The notes beneath the pieces were generated by a model. The model did no database searches, was not told the origin of the DNA, and worked only from the letters and a program-made list of their open reading frames with translations. From Eubacteriales bacterium (GTDB lineage: Bacteria > Bacillota > Clostridia > Oscillospirales > Oscillospiraceae): 64,000 nucleotides of DNA. The stretch is from assembly GCA_030536515.1 (NCBI GenBank), contig JAUNPV010000001.1, forward strand, positions 124,001 to 188,000, written 5' to 3'. Position numbers and translations under genes: made by a program. Of this stretch, positions 49,823 through 57,916 are shown in pieces. How positions within the stretch are numbered: the stretch's first letter is position 1; the number at the start of each line of letters is the position of its first letter.

Positions 49823-51011
49823 ATTGAATCAACTCATCGAGGAATTTTGCCATGATGGAGTGAAGTATATACCGCTGGAACAGTGCTGTAAGATTCTGGA
49901 TAACAAGCGAAAACCCGTTACAAAATCTCAAAGGGAAAATGGCGAATATCCCTACTATGGTGCGAATGGTATTCAAGACTATGTTTCTGAGTATATTTTT
50001 GATGGTGCGTTTGTATTAGTTGGTGAAGATGGTAGCGTAATTACTCCAGCAGGGACACCTGTTGTTACATGGGCAACTGGAAAGATTTGGGTCAATAACC
50101 ATGCACATGTAATTGAGGAAAAAGAGGGGGTACGTTTACGATACCTGTTTCATTATTTGCAGACTGTAAATATAAAGCCGCTCATTCACGGGAATATCCC
50201 CAAATTGACTGGACGTGATTTCAAAGCTATTCGAGTTCCGGTTCCTCCATTGTCAGTGCAAGATGAAGTTGTTGCTTTACTGGATAATTTTATGAATCAC
50301 TCAACAAAACTTACATCGGACCTCGCATTAGAACTCACATTCAGGAAACAACAATATGAATATTATAGGGATATGCTATTAACGTTTGGCGACGATGTCC
50401 CAGTGAGAAAATTTGGAGAACTTGCATCAGTTATGCGTGGTGCCTCCCCACGACCTATAAAAAAATACGTTACAAAAGAGGCGGACGGAGTATGTTGGAT
50501 AAAGATAGGCGATGTGGAAACAGGAAGCAAATATATTACGCACACCAACGAAAAAATCACGAAAGCCGGGGCTGCGCATTCTCGGTATGTGCACCGTGGT
50601 GACTTTGTCCTTTCTAATTCAATGAGTTTTGGAAGACCGTATATTTTAGCGATAGATGGATGTATCCACGACGGTTGGTTAGCGATAAGTGACTTTGAAG
50701 AAAATTATACCTCTGATTTTTTGTATCACTTGATCAGCTCAACAACTGTACAAAATGCGATGTCGCAACGAGCGGCCTTTGGCGGTGCTGTTCAGAATCT
50801 AAATTCCGATATAGTAAAAGGATTAGAATTTCCGGTCCCATCTCTCTCCAAGCAGCAGCGTATTGTTGCGATTCTTGACAATTATGACAAATTGTGTAAC
50901 AGCGTTAACGAGAGCTTGGCTGCCGAAATCAAAGCACGACAGCAACAATATGAATACTACCGGGACAAACTCTTAACATTCAAAGAAAAGGAGGTTAGCG
51001 TGAATGAGTAA
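49815..51011 (+). CDS. hsdS: type I restriction specificity subunit HsdS
   Basis: DNA-recognition subunit, 398 residues, with two target-recognition domains. TRD1 is about residues 15-165 (KYIPLEQCCKILDNKRKPV, YPYYGANGIQDYVSEYIFDGAFVLVGEDG). The first conserved helix is about 165-205 (LSVQDEVVALLDNF...FRKQQYEYYRDMLLTF). TRD2 is about 206-345, starting VPVRKFGELASVMRGASPR. The second helix is SLSKQQRIVAILDNYDKL..RQQQYEYYRDKLLTF. The two QQYEYYRD repeats form the spacer helices. It starts at TTG 49815 (GGAGGTGGAAAGG upstream), before the stop of the previous gene. A single intact hsdS; no second partial copy was found for shuffling. Confidence 0.93.
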   Translation: MSKLNQLIEEFCHDGVKYIPLEQCCKILDNKRKPVTKSQRENGEYPYYGANGIQDYVSEYIFDGAFVLVGEDGSVITPAGTPVVTWATGKIWVNNHAHVIEEKEGVRLRYLFHYLQTVNIKPLIHGNIPKLTGRDFKAIRVPVPPLSVQDEVVALLDNFMNHSTKLTSDLALELTFRKQQYEYYRDMLLTFGDDVPVRKFGELASVMRGASPRPIKKYVTKEADGVCWIKIGDVETGSKYITHTNEKITKAGAAHSRYVHRGDFVLSNSMSFGRPYILAIDGCIHDGWLAISDFEENYTSDFLYHLISSTTVQNAMSQRAAFGGAVQNLNSDIVKGLEFPVPSLSKQQRIVAILDNYDKLCNSVNESLAAEIKARQQQYEYYRDKLLTFKEKEVSVNE

Positions 51012-54000
51012 CTTTGAAATCGTTGCCAGTTCCAGCGAAAGCACAGTTGTGGCGGAATACACTCCCGAGCAGCGGAAAAGTACCGACTACCAGAGCGAAG
51101 CAGAGCTCGAACGAGACTTTATTGACCGCCTTGTAAGCCAGGGATACGAATACCTTCCCATTAAGTGTGAGCAGGACTTGATCGACAATCTTCGAGCACA
51201 GCTGGAAAAGCTGAATGGCTATACCTTCTTTGATAAGGAGTGGAATGATTTCTATTCCAGTGTGATTGCCAACGGCAATGACGGTATTCTGGAGAAGACC
51301 CATAAGATTCAGGAAGATTATATCCAGATCCTCACTATGGACAATGGATATACAAAGAACATCAAGCTGATCGACAAGACCAACATTCACAATAACCACC
51401 TGCAGGTTATCAACCAGTACGAAGAATGCAACGGTACCCACGACACACGCTATGATGTTACAATTCTGGTCAATGGTTTCCCTCTGGTTCATATCGAACT
51501 GAAAAAGCGTGGCAATGCCATCCGTGAAGCGTTCAATCAGATCAATCGTTACCAGCGGGACAGTTTCTGGGCAGGATCGGGACTTTTCCAATATGTCCAG
51601 CTGTTTGTGATTTCCAATGGAACACATACCAAGTATTACTCCAATACCACAAGATTTCAGCATATCAAGGATAATGCAGAAAAGAACGCAGGCAAAAAGA
51701 AGAAAACATCCAATAGCTTTGAGTTTACAAGTTATTGGGCAGATGAAAAAAACAGAACCATTCCGGATATGGTTGACTTTACCAAGACTTTCTTTGCAAA
51801 ACACACCTTGCTGAATATTCTCATCCGGTATTGCGTCTTCACTTCTGAAAATCTTCTTTTGGTCATGCGGCCCTACCAGATTGCCGCTACAGAGAAGATT
51901 CTCAACCGAATCGTGACCTCTACCAATGCAAGAAAAACCGGCAAGCTGGCAGCCGGTGGCTATATCTGGCATACCACAGGCAGCGGCAAAACCTTGACCA
52001 GTTTCAAGACAGCGCAGCTTGCTCGGGGGTTGAAGATTTCTGGCAGGGATGTAGAGAAGGTACTTTTTGTTGTGGATAGAAAAGATCTGGACTATCAGAC
52101 CATGAAAGAGTATGACCGGTTTGAAAAAGGTGCTGCAAACAGCAACACCTCAACCAAAATTCTTGAAAAGCAAATGGCTGATCCTGAAGCAAGTATCATC
52201 ATAACCACAATTCAGAAGTTGGACCGGTTCATCGCCAAGAACAAAACACACGAGGTATACACAAAGCACGTTGTTTTGATCTTTGACGAGTGCCACCGTT
52301 CGCAGTTTGGTGATATGCACAAGGCTATTACGAAGCATTTTAAGAACTATCATATTTTCGGCTTTACCGGAACACCCATTTTCACTGCAAACTCTGGCAG
52401 CGGGAAACACGCTGATTTGAAAACGACGGAGCAGGCGTTTGGTGATAAGCTGCATACCTACACAATTGTAGATGCAATTCATGATGGCAATGTCCTACCG
52501 TTCAGAATTGACTACATCAATACAGTTAAAAATCCTGAGATACTGTATGACAAGCAGGTTAAGGCGATTGATCGAGAAAAGGCACTTCTTGACCCACAGC
52601 GTGTTACGGAAATTACAGGGTATATTCTGACTCACTTTGAGCAGAAAACTTATCGGAATCAGAGCAGATCCTACTATGATCACAAGGTTATTACAAATGT
52701 TGCCCAAATGGCCGGATCGAAGAATAACTCTGTAGAAGAAAAGAAGGAAACTACCAAGGTAAATGGTTTTAATTCCATCTTTGCAGTCGCTTCTATTCCG
52801 GCAGCGATGGAGTATTACAAAGAATTCAAGAAGCAGATGGAGGAAACGTCTCACAAATTAAATATCGCAACGATTTATAGTTTCAACCCCAATGAAGAAG
52901 ATCCTGATGATATTTTGCAGGATGAAAACTTTGACACCAGCGGTTTGGACCAAACGTCCCGTGATTTTCTTGAAAGTGCGATTCAGGACTATAACGAGCA
53001 GTTCAACGTGAGCTATGACACCTCAGCAGATAAATTCCCCAATTATTATAAAGATGTCTCTCTGCGTATGAAGAATCGAGAAATTGACCTTCTAATTGTA
53101 GTGAATATGTTCCTGACTGGCTTTGATGCAACGACTTTAAATACACTTTGGGTAGATAAAAATCTGAGGGATCATGGGTTGATTCAGGCATTTTCACGGA
53201 CCAATCGTATCTTGAACTCCGTAAAAACATTTGGTAATATCGTCTGCTTTAGGAACCTTGAAGAAAGTACAAATCATGCCCTTTCGCTTTTTGGCGATAA
53301 AGAAACAAAGGGCATGGTACTGTTAAAAACCTATGACGAATATATCAATGGATATGAGGAAAACGGTAGGCACATTGCTGGCTATGCGGAATTGATTGAA
53401 CAGCTTACAAATGAATTTCCGCTGGGGATCGACATAGTTGGCGAAGAAGCAGAAAAGGCATTCATCCGGTTGTTTGGGCACATCCTGCGACTGAAAAATA
53501 TATTGCTTTGCTTCGATGAATTCGCAGGGAATGAAGATATCCCTGTCAGAGATTTCCAGGATTATCAGAGTAGGTATATTGATTTGTATCAGAACTATGT
53601 AAAAAAGGGTGATGCGGAAAAAGAACGCATCAACGATGACATTGTTTTTGAAATCGAATTGATTAAGCAGGTTGAGGTCAATATTGATTACATCCTGATG
53701 CTCGTCGCAAAATACCATGACTCTAATTGCCAGGATAAATCTATTCTTGCCGATATCAGTAAGTCCATTGATGCCAGCGTGGAGCTGCGAAGTAAAAAGG
53801 CTCTTATCGAGGGATTTATTGCTCAGATGACCGTTAAAACAGATGTGGATAAAGACTGGATTGAGTTCGTGAAGTCACAAAGAGACAGAGATTTGGAGCA
53901 ACTCATCAGCGAAGAACGCCTGAAGCCGGAGGAAACAAAAAAAATTATTTCTAATGCTTTCCGGGACGGAGAAATCAAAACAACCGGTACAGATATTGAT

Positions 54001-54114
54001 AAGATTTTACCGCCTATTTCGAGATTTTCTGGCACGGTCAATAGAGCAGTCAAAAAGCAGACTGTTATTGATAAGCTAAAAGTATTCTTCGATAAGTACT
54101 TCGGATTGCTTTAA
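51004..54114 (+). CDS. hsdR: type I restriction endonuclease/translocase subunit HsdR
   Basis: 1036-residue motor and nuclease. Nuclease domain: YDVTILVNGFPLVHIELKKR (about residues 150-170) has the D...E-x-K triad of the PD-(D/E)xK fold, then QINRYQRDSFW. Superfamily 2 translocase: HTTGSGKTLTSFK (Walker A, about 322-334), DECHRSQFG (motif II, about 428-436), GFTGTPIF (motif III) and the motif VI-like AFSRTNRI. A C-terminal helical region follows (LRSKKALIEGFIAQMT...). ATG 51004 overlaps hsdS by 8 nt with AAAGGAGGTT upstream. A terminator follows, closing the operon. No frameshift, so the system looks functional. Confidence 0.95.
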   Translation: MSNFEIVASSSESTVVAEYTPEQRKSTDYQSEAELERDFIDRLVSQGYEYLPIKCEQDLIDNLRAQLEKLNGYTFFDKEWNDFYSSVIANGNDGILEKTHKIQEDYIQILTMDNGYTKNIKLIDKTNIHNNHLQVINQYEECNGTHDTRYDVTILVNGFPLVHIELKKRGNAIREAFNQINRYQRDSFWAGSGLFQYVQLFVISNGTHTKYYSNTTRFQHIKDNAEKNAGKKKKTSNSFEFTSYWADEKNRTIPDMVDFTKTFFAKHTLLNILIRYCVFTSENLLLVMRPYQIAATEKILNRIVTSTNARKTGKLAAGGYIWHTTGSGKTLTSFKTAQLARGLKISGRDVEKVLFVVDRKDLDYQTMKEYDRFEKGAANSNTSTKILEKQMADPEASIIITTIQKLDRFIAKNKTHEVYTKHVVLIFDECHRSQFGDMHKAITKHFKNYHIFGFTGTPIFTANSGSGKHADLKTTEQAFGDKLHTYTIVDAIHDGNVLPFRIDYINTVKNPEILYDKQVKAIDREKALLDPQRVTEITGYILTHFEQKTYRNQSRSYYDHKVITNVAQMAGSKNNSVEEKKETTKVNGFNSIFAVASIPAAMEYYKEFKKQMEETSHKLNIATIYSFNPNEEDPDDILQDENFDTSGLDQTSRDFLESAIQDYNEQFNVSYDTSADKFPNYYKDVSLRMKNREIDLLIVVNMFLTGFDATTLNTLWVDKNLRDHGLIQAFSRTNRILNSVKTFGNIVCFRNLEESTNHALSLFGDKETKGMVLLKTYDEYINGYEENGRHIAGYAELIEQLTNEFPLGIDIVGEEAEKAFIRLFGHILRLKNILLCFDEFAGNEDIPVRDFQDYQSRYIDLYQNYVKKGDAEKERINDDIVFEIELIKQVEVNIDYILMLVAKYHDSNCQDKSILADISKSIDASVELRSKKALIEGFIAQMTVKTDVDKDWIEFVKSQRDRDLEQLISEERLKPEETKKIISNAFRDGEIKTTGTDIDKILPPISRFSGTVNRAVKKQTVIDKLKVFFDKYFGLL

Positions 54115-54133
54115 GTTAGAAAAATATATAAAA

Positions 54134-54176
54134 ATGGAGCAGCCATGGCTTTTACCTAGGCTGCTCTATTTTTATA
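54134..54176. terminator. bidirectional terminator between hsdR and GIY-YIG gene
   Basis: GGAGCAGCC, about 14-nt loop, GGCTGCTC followed by TATTTTTAT on the plus strand and by TTTTTATAT on the minus strand. Placed between convergent genes. Confidence 0.78.
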
Positions 54177-54201
54177 GGATTTTCTGCTGAATACTAGCAG
54201 C

Positions 54202-55032
54202 TCATTTCCGGAACAGCTCATCCAACGTCTTTCCGTCCTTATTTTTCCATTCCACCCAGCCATTGGTGCTGCCGCCAAGGACAAACATGGCTGCAGAGCT
54301 GGGGGATGTAAAGGAAACAGAAACAGTCAACTTGTGTTTTCCACTAATACAGACAATATCTCCGTTTTGAATTGCAGTCTGCCGCTGTTTTTCGATATTA
54401 TCAGAGTGGCACTTTCGGCTCATATCCACTTCGGAACCTTCCAGCACCTCGAATTTCTCGCCATCGTAAACACCAAAGGCCTGAATACTGTTTCGGGTGG
54501 TATGCAGAGTATTTGCTTCATTCAGAGTTGCCTTGGAATTGTCCATCTTGTACCCTTGGGTTGCCATGATGAATTTGATTTCCTCGTACACCTCTTCGAT
54601 CAGCAGCAAATCATACTCGTCAATCTCATACTTGGGATTGACGGTATTCTCTACCTTGTGCCGTTTGGATTCATTTGCTTTGTTAATGGCGTAAGCTTCA
54701 AGGCCGCTGATCATATCCAGCGAAAAGGTCTTACTGTCTGCCAGAAACATGATTGCCTTGTTCCAGAAATCCTTGGAGCGATTGTGGTCGTCCAGCCGGT
54801 TGACACCGTTTCTGGTCTGGCCTACATAGATCTGGGCGATTTTGTTGTCATCATTCTCGCTGATGAGGTAGTAAATTCCGGGCCGAGTGATGCCTGTCAG
54901 CTTCTTGGCCTCCGAAAGCAGCGGCCGAGGAATGACATAGGTGGTCATGGTGGATAAATGGCGGCGGATGGAACGGATGCCGTCAGGTTGACCGTTATGA
55001 TAGATTATTTCAAGTTTTTTGCTGATTGCCAT
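54202..55032 (-). CDS. GIY-YIG nuclease-family protein with DUF4357
   Basis: 276 residues. GIYYLISENDDNKIAQIYVGQTRNGVNRLDDH (residues about 51-82) is a GIY-YIG domain with the conserved G..Y...I...YVGQT and the downstream arginine; a glutamate in SGLEAYAINKANE (about 110-122) fits the metal site. The C-terminal part, from TLNEANTLHTTRNSIQAFGVYDGEKFEVLEGSEVDM on, matches the DUF4357 pattern common in proteins next to restriction systems. ATG 55032 was chosen (GGTGGAGAGAG upstream) over an in-frame GTG at 55044. It overlaps the end of the membrane protein gene by 23 nt. Possible nuclease arm of a defence module; substrate unknown. Confidence 0.78.
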   Translation of the reverse strand: MAISKKLEIIYHNGQPDGIRSIRRHLSTMTTYVIPRPLLSEAKKLTGITRPGIYYLISENDDNKIAQIYVGQTRNGVNRLDDHNRSKDFWNKAIMFLADSKTFSLDMISGLEAYAINKANESKRHKVENTVNPKYEIDEYDLLLIEEVYEEIKFIMATQGYKMDNSKATLNEANTLHTTRNSIQAFGVYDGEKFEVLEGSEVDMSRKCHSDNIEKQRQTAIQNGDIVCISGKHKLTVSVSFTSPSSAAMFVLGGSTNGWVEWKNKDGKTLDELFRK

Positions 55033-55843
55033 TGCTCTCTCCACCTAATTCTATATATTTAAGCGCCTTATTAACCTGTTCTATTTCAACGGGTATGTAT
55101 TCGCCGTTCATATGAACACCTCCACCCAACAAACTGAATATTGACTTGGATGTACTCATATCCAGCATGAGGCTTTCATCTGAAAGAATTTTATTTATAC
55201 AATCGGCAACTTTTGCTGTCAAATATTGCTCGGAAGCTTTCGTGCGTTCAAGGTATACTCTGTCTGTTTTGCTTTCTTCTCGAATTCTGGCGTTGCTAAT
55301 AGTTCGAATTTCATTAGCAAGACCAAGCATATGGTAAATTGTTTTCATCATATGTTGGCGAGCTTCTTCTTTGTCCATATCAAAGTAGAACTGTTCAAAA
55401 GTATCATCTATCTGCTTAGATGCAGAGGCTGATTCACAATTAAATTCTTTCGGATTTGCACTGGAAATTATCGAGGTATTCGTCATCGGCTTTTTTGTAA
55501 ACTGGGACTTTATCTCTCGACCTTTACGCCGAATCCACGGCCATGCCGTGGATTTCCACCATGGAGTAACGATCTGAGTAAAAAGCCACACACTCGCTGC
55601 TGCCAAAGCTACGCCAATTTTTTCTGCCAATTCCTCTTCCTCCGGCGAGAGGTGTGCTTCCTGTGGATTTCCTTGGTGTCCATCATATTGATAATCAGAG
55701 ACGTCAACTTTTTCCCACTCAATAATATCCGGATTTTTGTTGTTCTCATCTCGTGCAAGGCCTCGTACTCTACCTGGATTTTTTGTAGATTGGAGAAGAT
55801 GCTCGCCTTCACTCAAAATAGGCCTATACAATTTTTCACCCAT
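55010..55843 (-). CDS. uncharacterised membrane-associated protein
   Basis: 277 residues, no family recognised. A charged N-terminal stretch, one hydrophobic segment IGVALAAASVWLFTQIVTPWW (about 76-96), then a basic RRKGREIKSQFTKKP and a cytosolic-looking helical domain (DDTFEQFYFDMDKEEARQHMMKTIYHMLGLANEIRTISN...). The last part is VHMNGEYIPVEIEQVNKALKYIELG. It is co-oriented and overlaps the GIY-YIG gene, and follows the AlbA_2 gene by about 20 nt, so the three form one minus-strand operon. A membrane partner of the GIY-YIG protein is possible. Confidence 0.55.
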   Translation of the reverse strand: MGEKLYRPILSEGEHLLQSTKNPGRVRGLARDENNKNPDIIEWEKVDVSDYQYDGHQGNPQEAHLSPEEEELAEKIGVALAAASVWLFTQIVTPWWKSTAWPWIRRKGREIKSQFTKKPMTNTSIISSANPKEFNCESASASKQIDDTFEQFYFDMDKEEARQHMMKTIYHMLGLANEIRTISNARIREESKTDRVYLERTKASEQYLTAKVADCINKILSDESLMLDMSTSKSIFSLLGGGVHMNGEYIPVEIEQVNKALKYIELGGESNGNQQKT

Positions 55844-55862
55844 TTGACAAATTCACCCTCTC

Positions 55863-57158
55863 CTATTTTCTCGAGAAGTATCTTGTATTCCGTCCGCTGC
55901 CGTCCTGGCAGAGCAGACCTTCCTTAACCATCCGTTTGAGAATACGGTTGGACGTAGCCTGGCTGACATTCAACAACACATCGGCCTCGCTGCGGGTGAT
56001 GTGGTCATGATCTTCCAGATAGGCGAGGATCTTCTGCTCCGGCCCCTGAGGAACAGAGGCGGAGGATGCCTTAGCATTGCGATTGGGAAGAGTGATTTTG
56101 AAGGCATTGTTGGTCACTTCAATTTTAGGTTCCAGTCCAGTTCCTTCGTATGCCTTCATAATCTTAGGCATACCGGTTCCATAGGCCTCAATCAGTTCTA
56201 AACGATAGAAAATTGCAGCCAACTTGGGATTTCTGCAGACGGAGAGACCAAGCATAATGTCCTCCAGAGTAATGCCGTTGGGCAGACCGCCCACGGAGAC
56301 AAACTCAATTCGGTCATCGTACACGCTGACCAGTGTGCTGGCACTGAAAGAATAGTCCCTGTGAACCAGTGAATTGAGCATGGCCTCACGCAGGGCTTCC
56401 TCGGGATAGTCCCGGGTGTCAGTGCGGTACAGGCCCTCGAAGGTTGCCCGGGTCTGATTTCGCATCTCCAGGTAGGCATACAGCTCCTCCATCTGCTGGA
56501 ACAGGGAGCCGCCAAACTCCCTTCTGTCCTGAAAGGTGTTTTTAGCTGTCCCGGAAAAGGTAGCCGCCTTGATGGTATTGCCGCACTGGTCGGACAGAAG
56601 CAGAGCCACATTGGAGTAAATGCCGTCCTGAGATTTAAGTCCCAGCGTCTTCATTTTTGCAGGATCAAAGGGAACCTTCCGCTTTGCAAACTGGGCTATG
56701 GCCGTCTCAAAGGTCAGATTTTGTTCCAGAGAGCGCATGGTCTCAAAGCTGTCGCCGTCAGTCTCCTTAATCATCATGCGGATCGCTGTATCGGTGGCCG
56801 GATCGGTAGAGGTTCCATTGCGGACATAAACTCCGCTGGGCTTGAGTCCCTTGCTGCCCAGATAATAGGGACGATCTGTTCCTTTCTGAACGGTTACAGC
56901 GATAATCTGCTTGCTGTCCACCGTCTGCGTTTCATAGCGGACAAACATGGTGACATCAGGCTTGATAGAATCCCGCACCATATTATTTAATTGCAATGTA
57001 ATACGGTCGGCACTGTCTACGCCCAACACAGTCCCATCGTCCTCAACGCCAATATAAAGGGTGCCCCCTTTTGTGTTGGCAAAGGCAATCACTTCTTTAC
57101 AGATGTCTGCAACAACTGTGGATTTGAGTTCGACAGTTTCGCTCTCAGTAAATGCCAT
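55863..57158 (-). CDS. AlbA_2 domain transcriptional regulator-like protein
   Basis: 431 residues. N-terminal AlbA_2 domain: ESETVELKSTVVADICKEVIAFANTKGGTLYIGVEDDGTVLG (residues about 4-45) and GVYVRNGTSTDPA. Middle HATPase_c_4-like region: REAMLNSLVHRDYSFSASTLVSVYDDRIEFVSVGGLPNGIT and RLELIEAYGTGMPKIMKAYEGTG. C-terminal winged helix: ILAYLEDHDHITRSEADVLLNVSQATSNRILKRMVKEGLL. ATG 57158 has CAGGAGGTGTC upstream. Its promoter contains tandem GACAAGAAT repeats, suggesting autoregulation. It heads the minus-strand trio and is a distant relative of the AlbA_2 gene at 21117. Confidence 0.82.
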   Translation of the reverse strand: MAFTESETVELKSTVVADICKEVIAFANTKGGTLYIGVEDDGTVLGVDSADRITLQLNNMVRDSIKPDVTMFVRYETQTVDSKQIIAVTVQKGTDRPYYLGSKGLKPSGVYVRNGTSTDPATDTAIRMMIKETDGDSFETMRSLEQNLTFETAIAQFAKRKVPFDPAKMKTLGLKSQDGIYSNVALLLSDQCGNTIKAATFSGTAKNTFQDRREFGGSLFQQMEELYAYLEMRNQTRATFEGLYRTDTRDYPEEALREAMLNSLVHRDYSFSASTLVSVYDDRIEFVSVGGLPNGITLEDIMLGLSVCRNPKLAAIFYRLELIEAYGTGMPKIMKAYEGTGLEPKIEVTNNAFKITLPNRNAKASSASVPQGPEQKILAYLEDHDHITRSEADVLLNVSQATSNRILKRMVKEGLLCQDGSGRNTRYFSRK

Positions 57159-57188
57159 AAGACACCTCCTGTATATCATGATATTGTC

Positions 57189-57243
57189 ATTATATTCATT
57201 CTTGTCATTCTTGTCAAATACTATTCAGGAGATGACAAGAATG
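57189..57243 (-). promoter_or_regulatory. AlbA_2 promoter with iterated operator
   Basis: On the minus strand TTGACA (57212-57217), 17 nt, TATAAT (57189-57194). The spacer is made of two tandem GACAAGAAT units, and a third copy lies inverted upstream (ATGACAAGAATG at 57232-57243 pairing with CATTCTTGTCAT at 57197-57208). Confidence 0.8.
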
Positions 57244-57248
57244 ATTAG

Positions 57249-57560
57249 GACAAGTTCACTGGCAATGTCACCCTGTCGGCAGACGAGTGCGACTCTCTGA
57301 AACGGTATGCAGAGAACAGCTTTCTTTACAGGGTAGAAAATCGACAACTACAGGAGAAGCTGACCGCCGCACAGAAATCTGCCGCCCACTGGAAAACCAA
57401 ATTTGAAGAATTAAAGGAAAAAGCCCAGCCTTATCTGGATGCACTGGAAGTTGCATCTGAAAAGGTCAGGGCTTTTATTGCTGCCGTTCTGGCACGAGGA
57501 AAAGAGAAACAGGAACAGAAGCAGCCCGTCCACCGCCGTGGACGGGATATGGAACTTTAA
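57249..57560 (+). pseudogene. C-terminal remnant of a relaxase/plasmid-recombination-type protein
   Basis: Open frame of 103 codons without a start: FTGNVTLSADECDSLKRYAENSF, then a coiled-coil-like LYRVENRQLQEKLTAAQKSAAHWKTKFEELKEKA and an end QPVHRRGRDMEL. This is the kind of C-terminal tail seen on MobA/plasmid-recombination relaxases of clostridial mobilisable elements. The 5' part, including the catalytic domain, is missing; the break falls at the AlbA_2 regulatory region. The element has probably lost its own mobilisation gene, unless helped in trans. Confidence 0.6.
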
Positions 57561-57580
57561 TTTATGGAGGAAAAGTGCCT

Positions 57581-57811
57581 ATGATGAATGACCAGAGCCT
57601 GGATTTTGATAAGTATGACATTCCCATTTGGAGAAAGTACACCCTGAGTGTGCAGGAGGCTGCCAAGTATTTCCACATTGGTGACAAGAAGCTGAGAAAG
57701 CTCATCGACGAAAATCCCGGGGCCGACTATATCCTGTGGAACGGTACCCGGCCTCAGATCAAGCGGAGGGTGTTTGAGCAGTTTGTGGATGAAAAGCTGA
57801 CTGCCATCTAA
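57581..57811 (+). CDS. Tn916-type excisionase
   Basis: 76-residue DNA-binding protein: IPIWRKYTLSVQEAAKYFHIGDKKLRKLIDENPGADYILWNGTRPQIKRRVFEQFVDE. A winged-helix MerR-like fold with the pattern of Tn916 Xis; it should bend DNA at the element ends and favour excision by the neighbouring integrase. ATG 57581 has GGAGG 10 nt upstream; GTG 57575 is too close. It precedes the integrase gene, with a terminator-like hairpin between them. Confidence 0.88.
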   Translation: MMNDQSLDFDKYDIPIWRKYTLSVQEAAKYFHIGDKKLRKLIDENPGADYILWNGTRPQIKRRVFEQFVDEKLTAI

Positions 57812-57833
57812 AAGAAGGAAACATCAAGCTGGA

Positions 57834-57886
57834 AAAAGAGCCAAGTTTATGGTATAGTTAATCTGTCATAGCTTGGCTCTTTTCTG
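57834..57886 (+). terminator. hairpin between excisionase and integrase genes
   Basis: AAAGAGCCAAG, 24-nt loop, CTTGGCTCTTTT. It may attenuate integrase expression relative to excisionase. Confidence 0.72.
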
Positions 57887-57916
57887 CGGCAGTTGGTTCG
57901 ACAGAAAGGAGAACGA

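Noticed and set aside
49815..51011. Phase-variable hsdS by inversion
   Set aside because: Only one hsdS is present, no second partial specificity gene or nearby invertase is seen, and the internal repeats are direct (the spacer helices).
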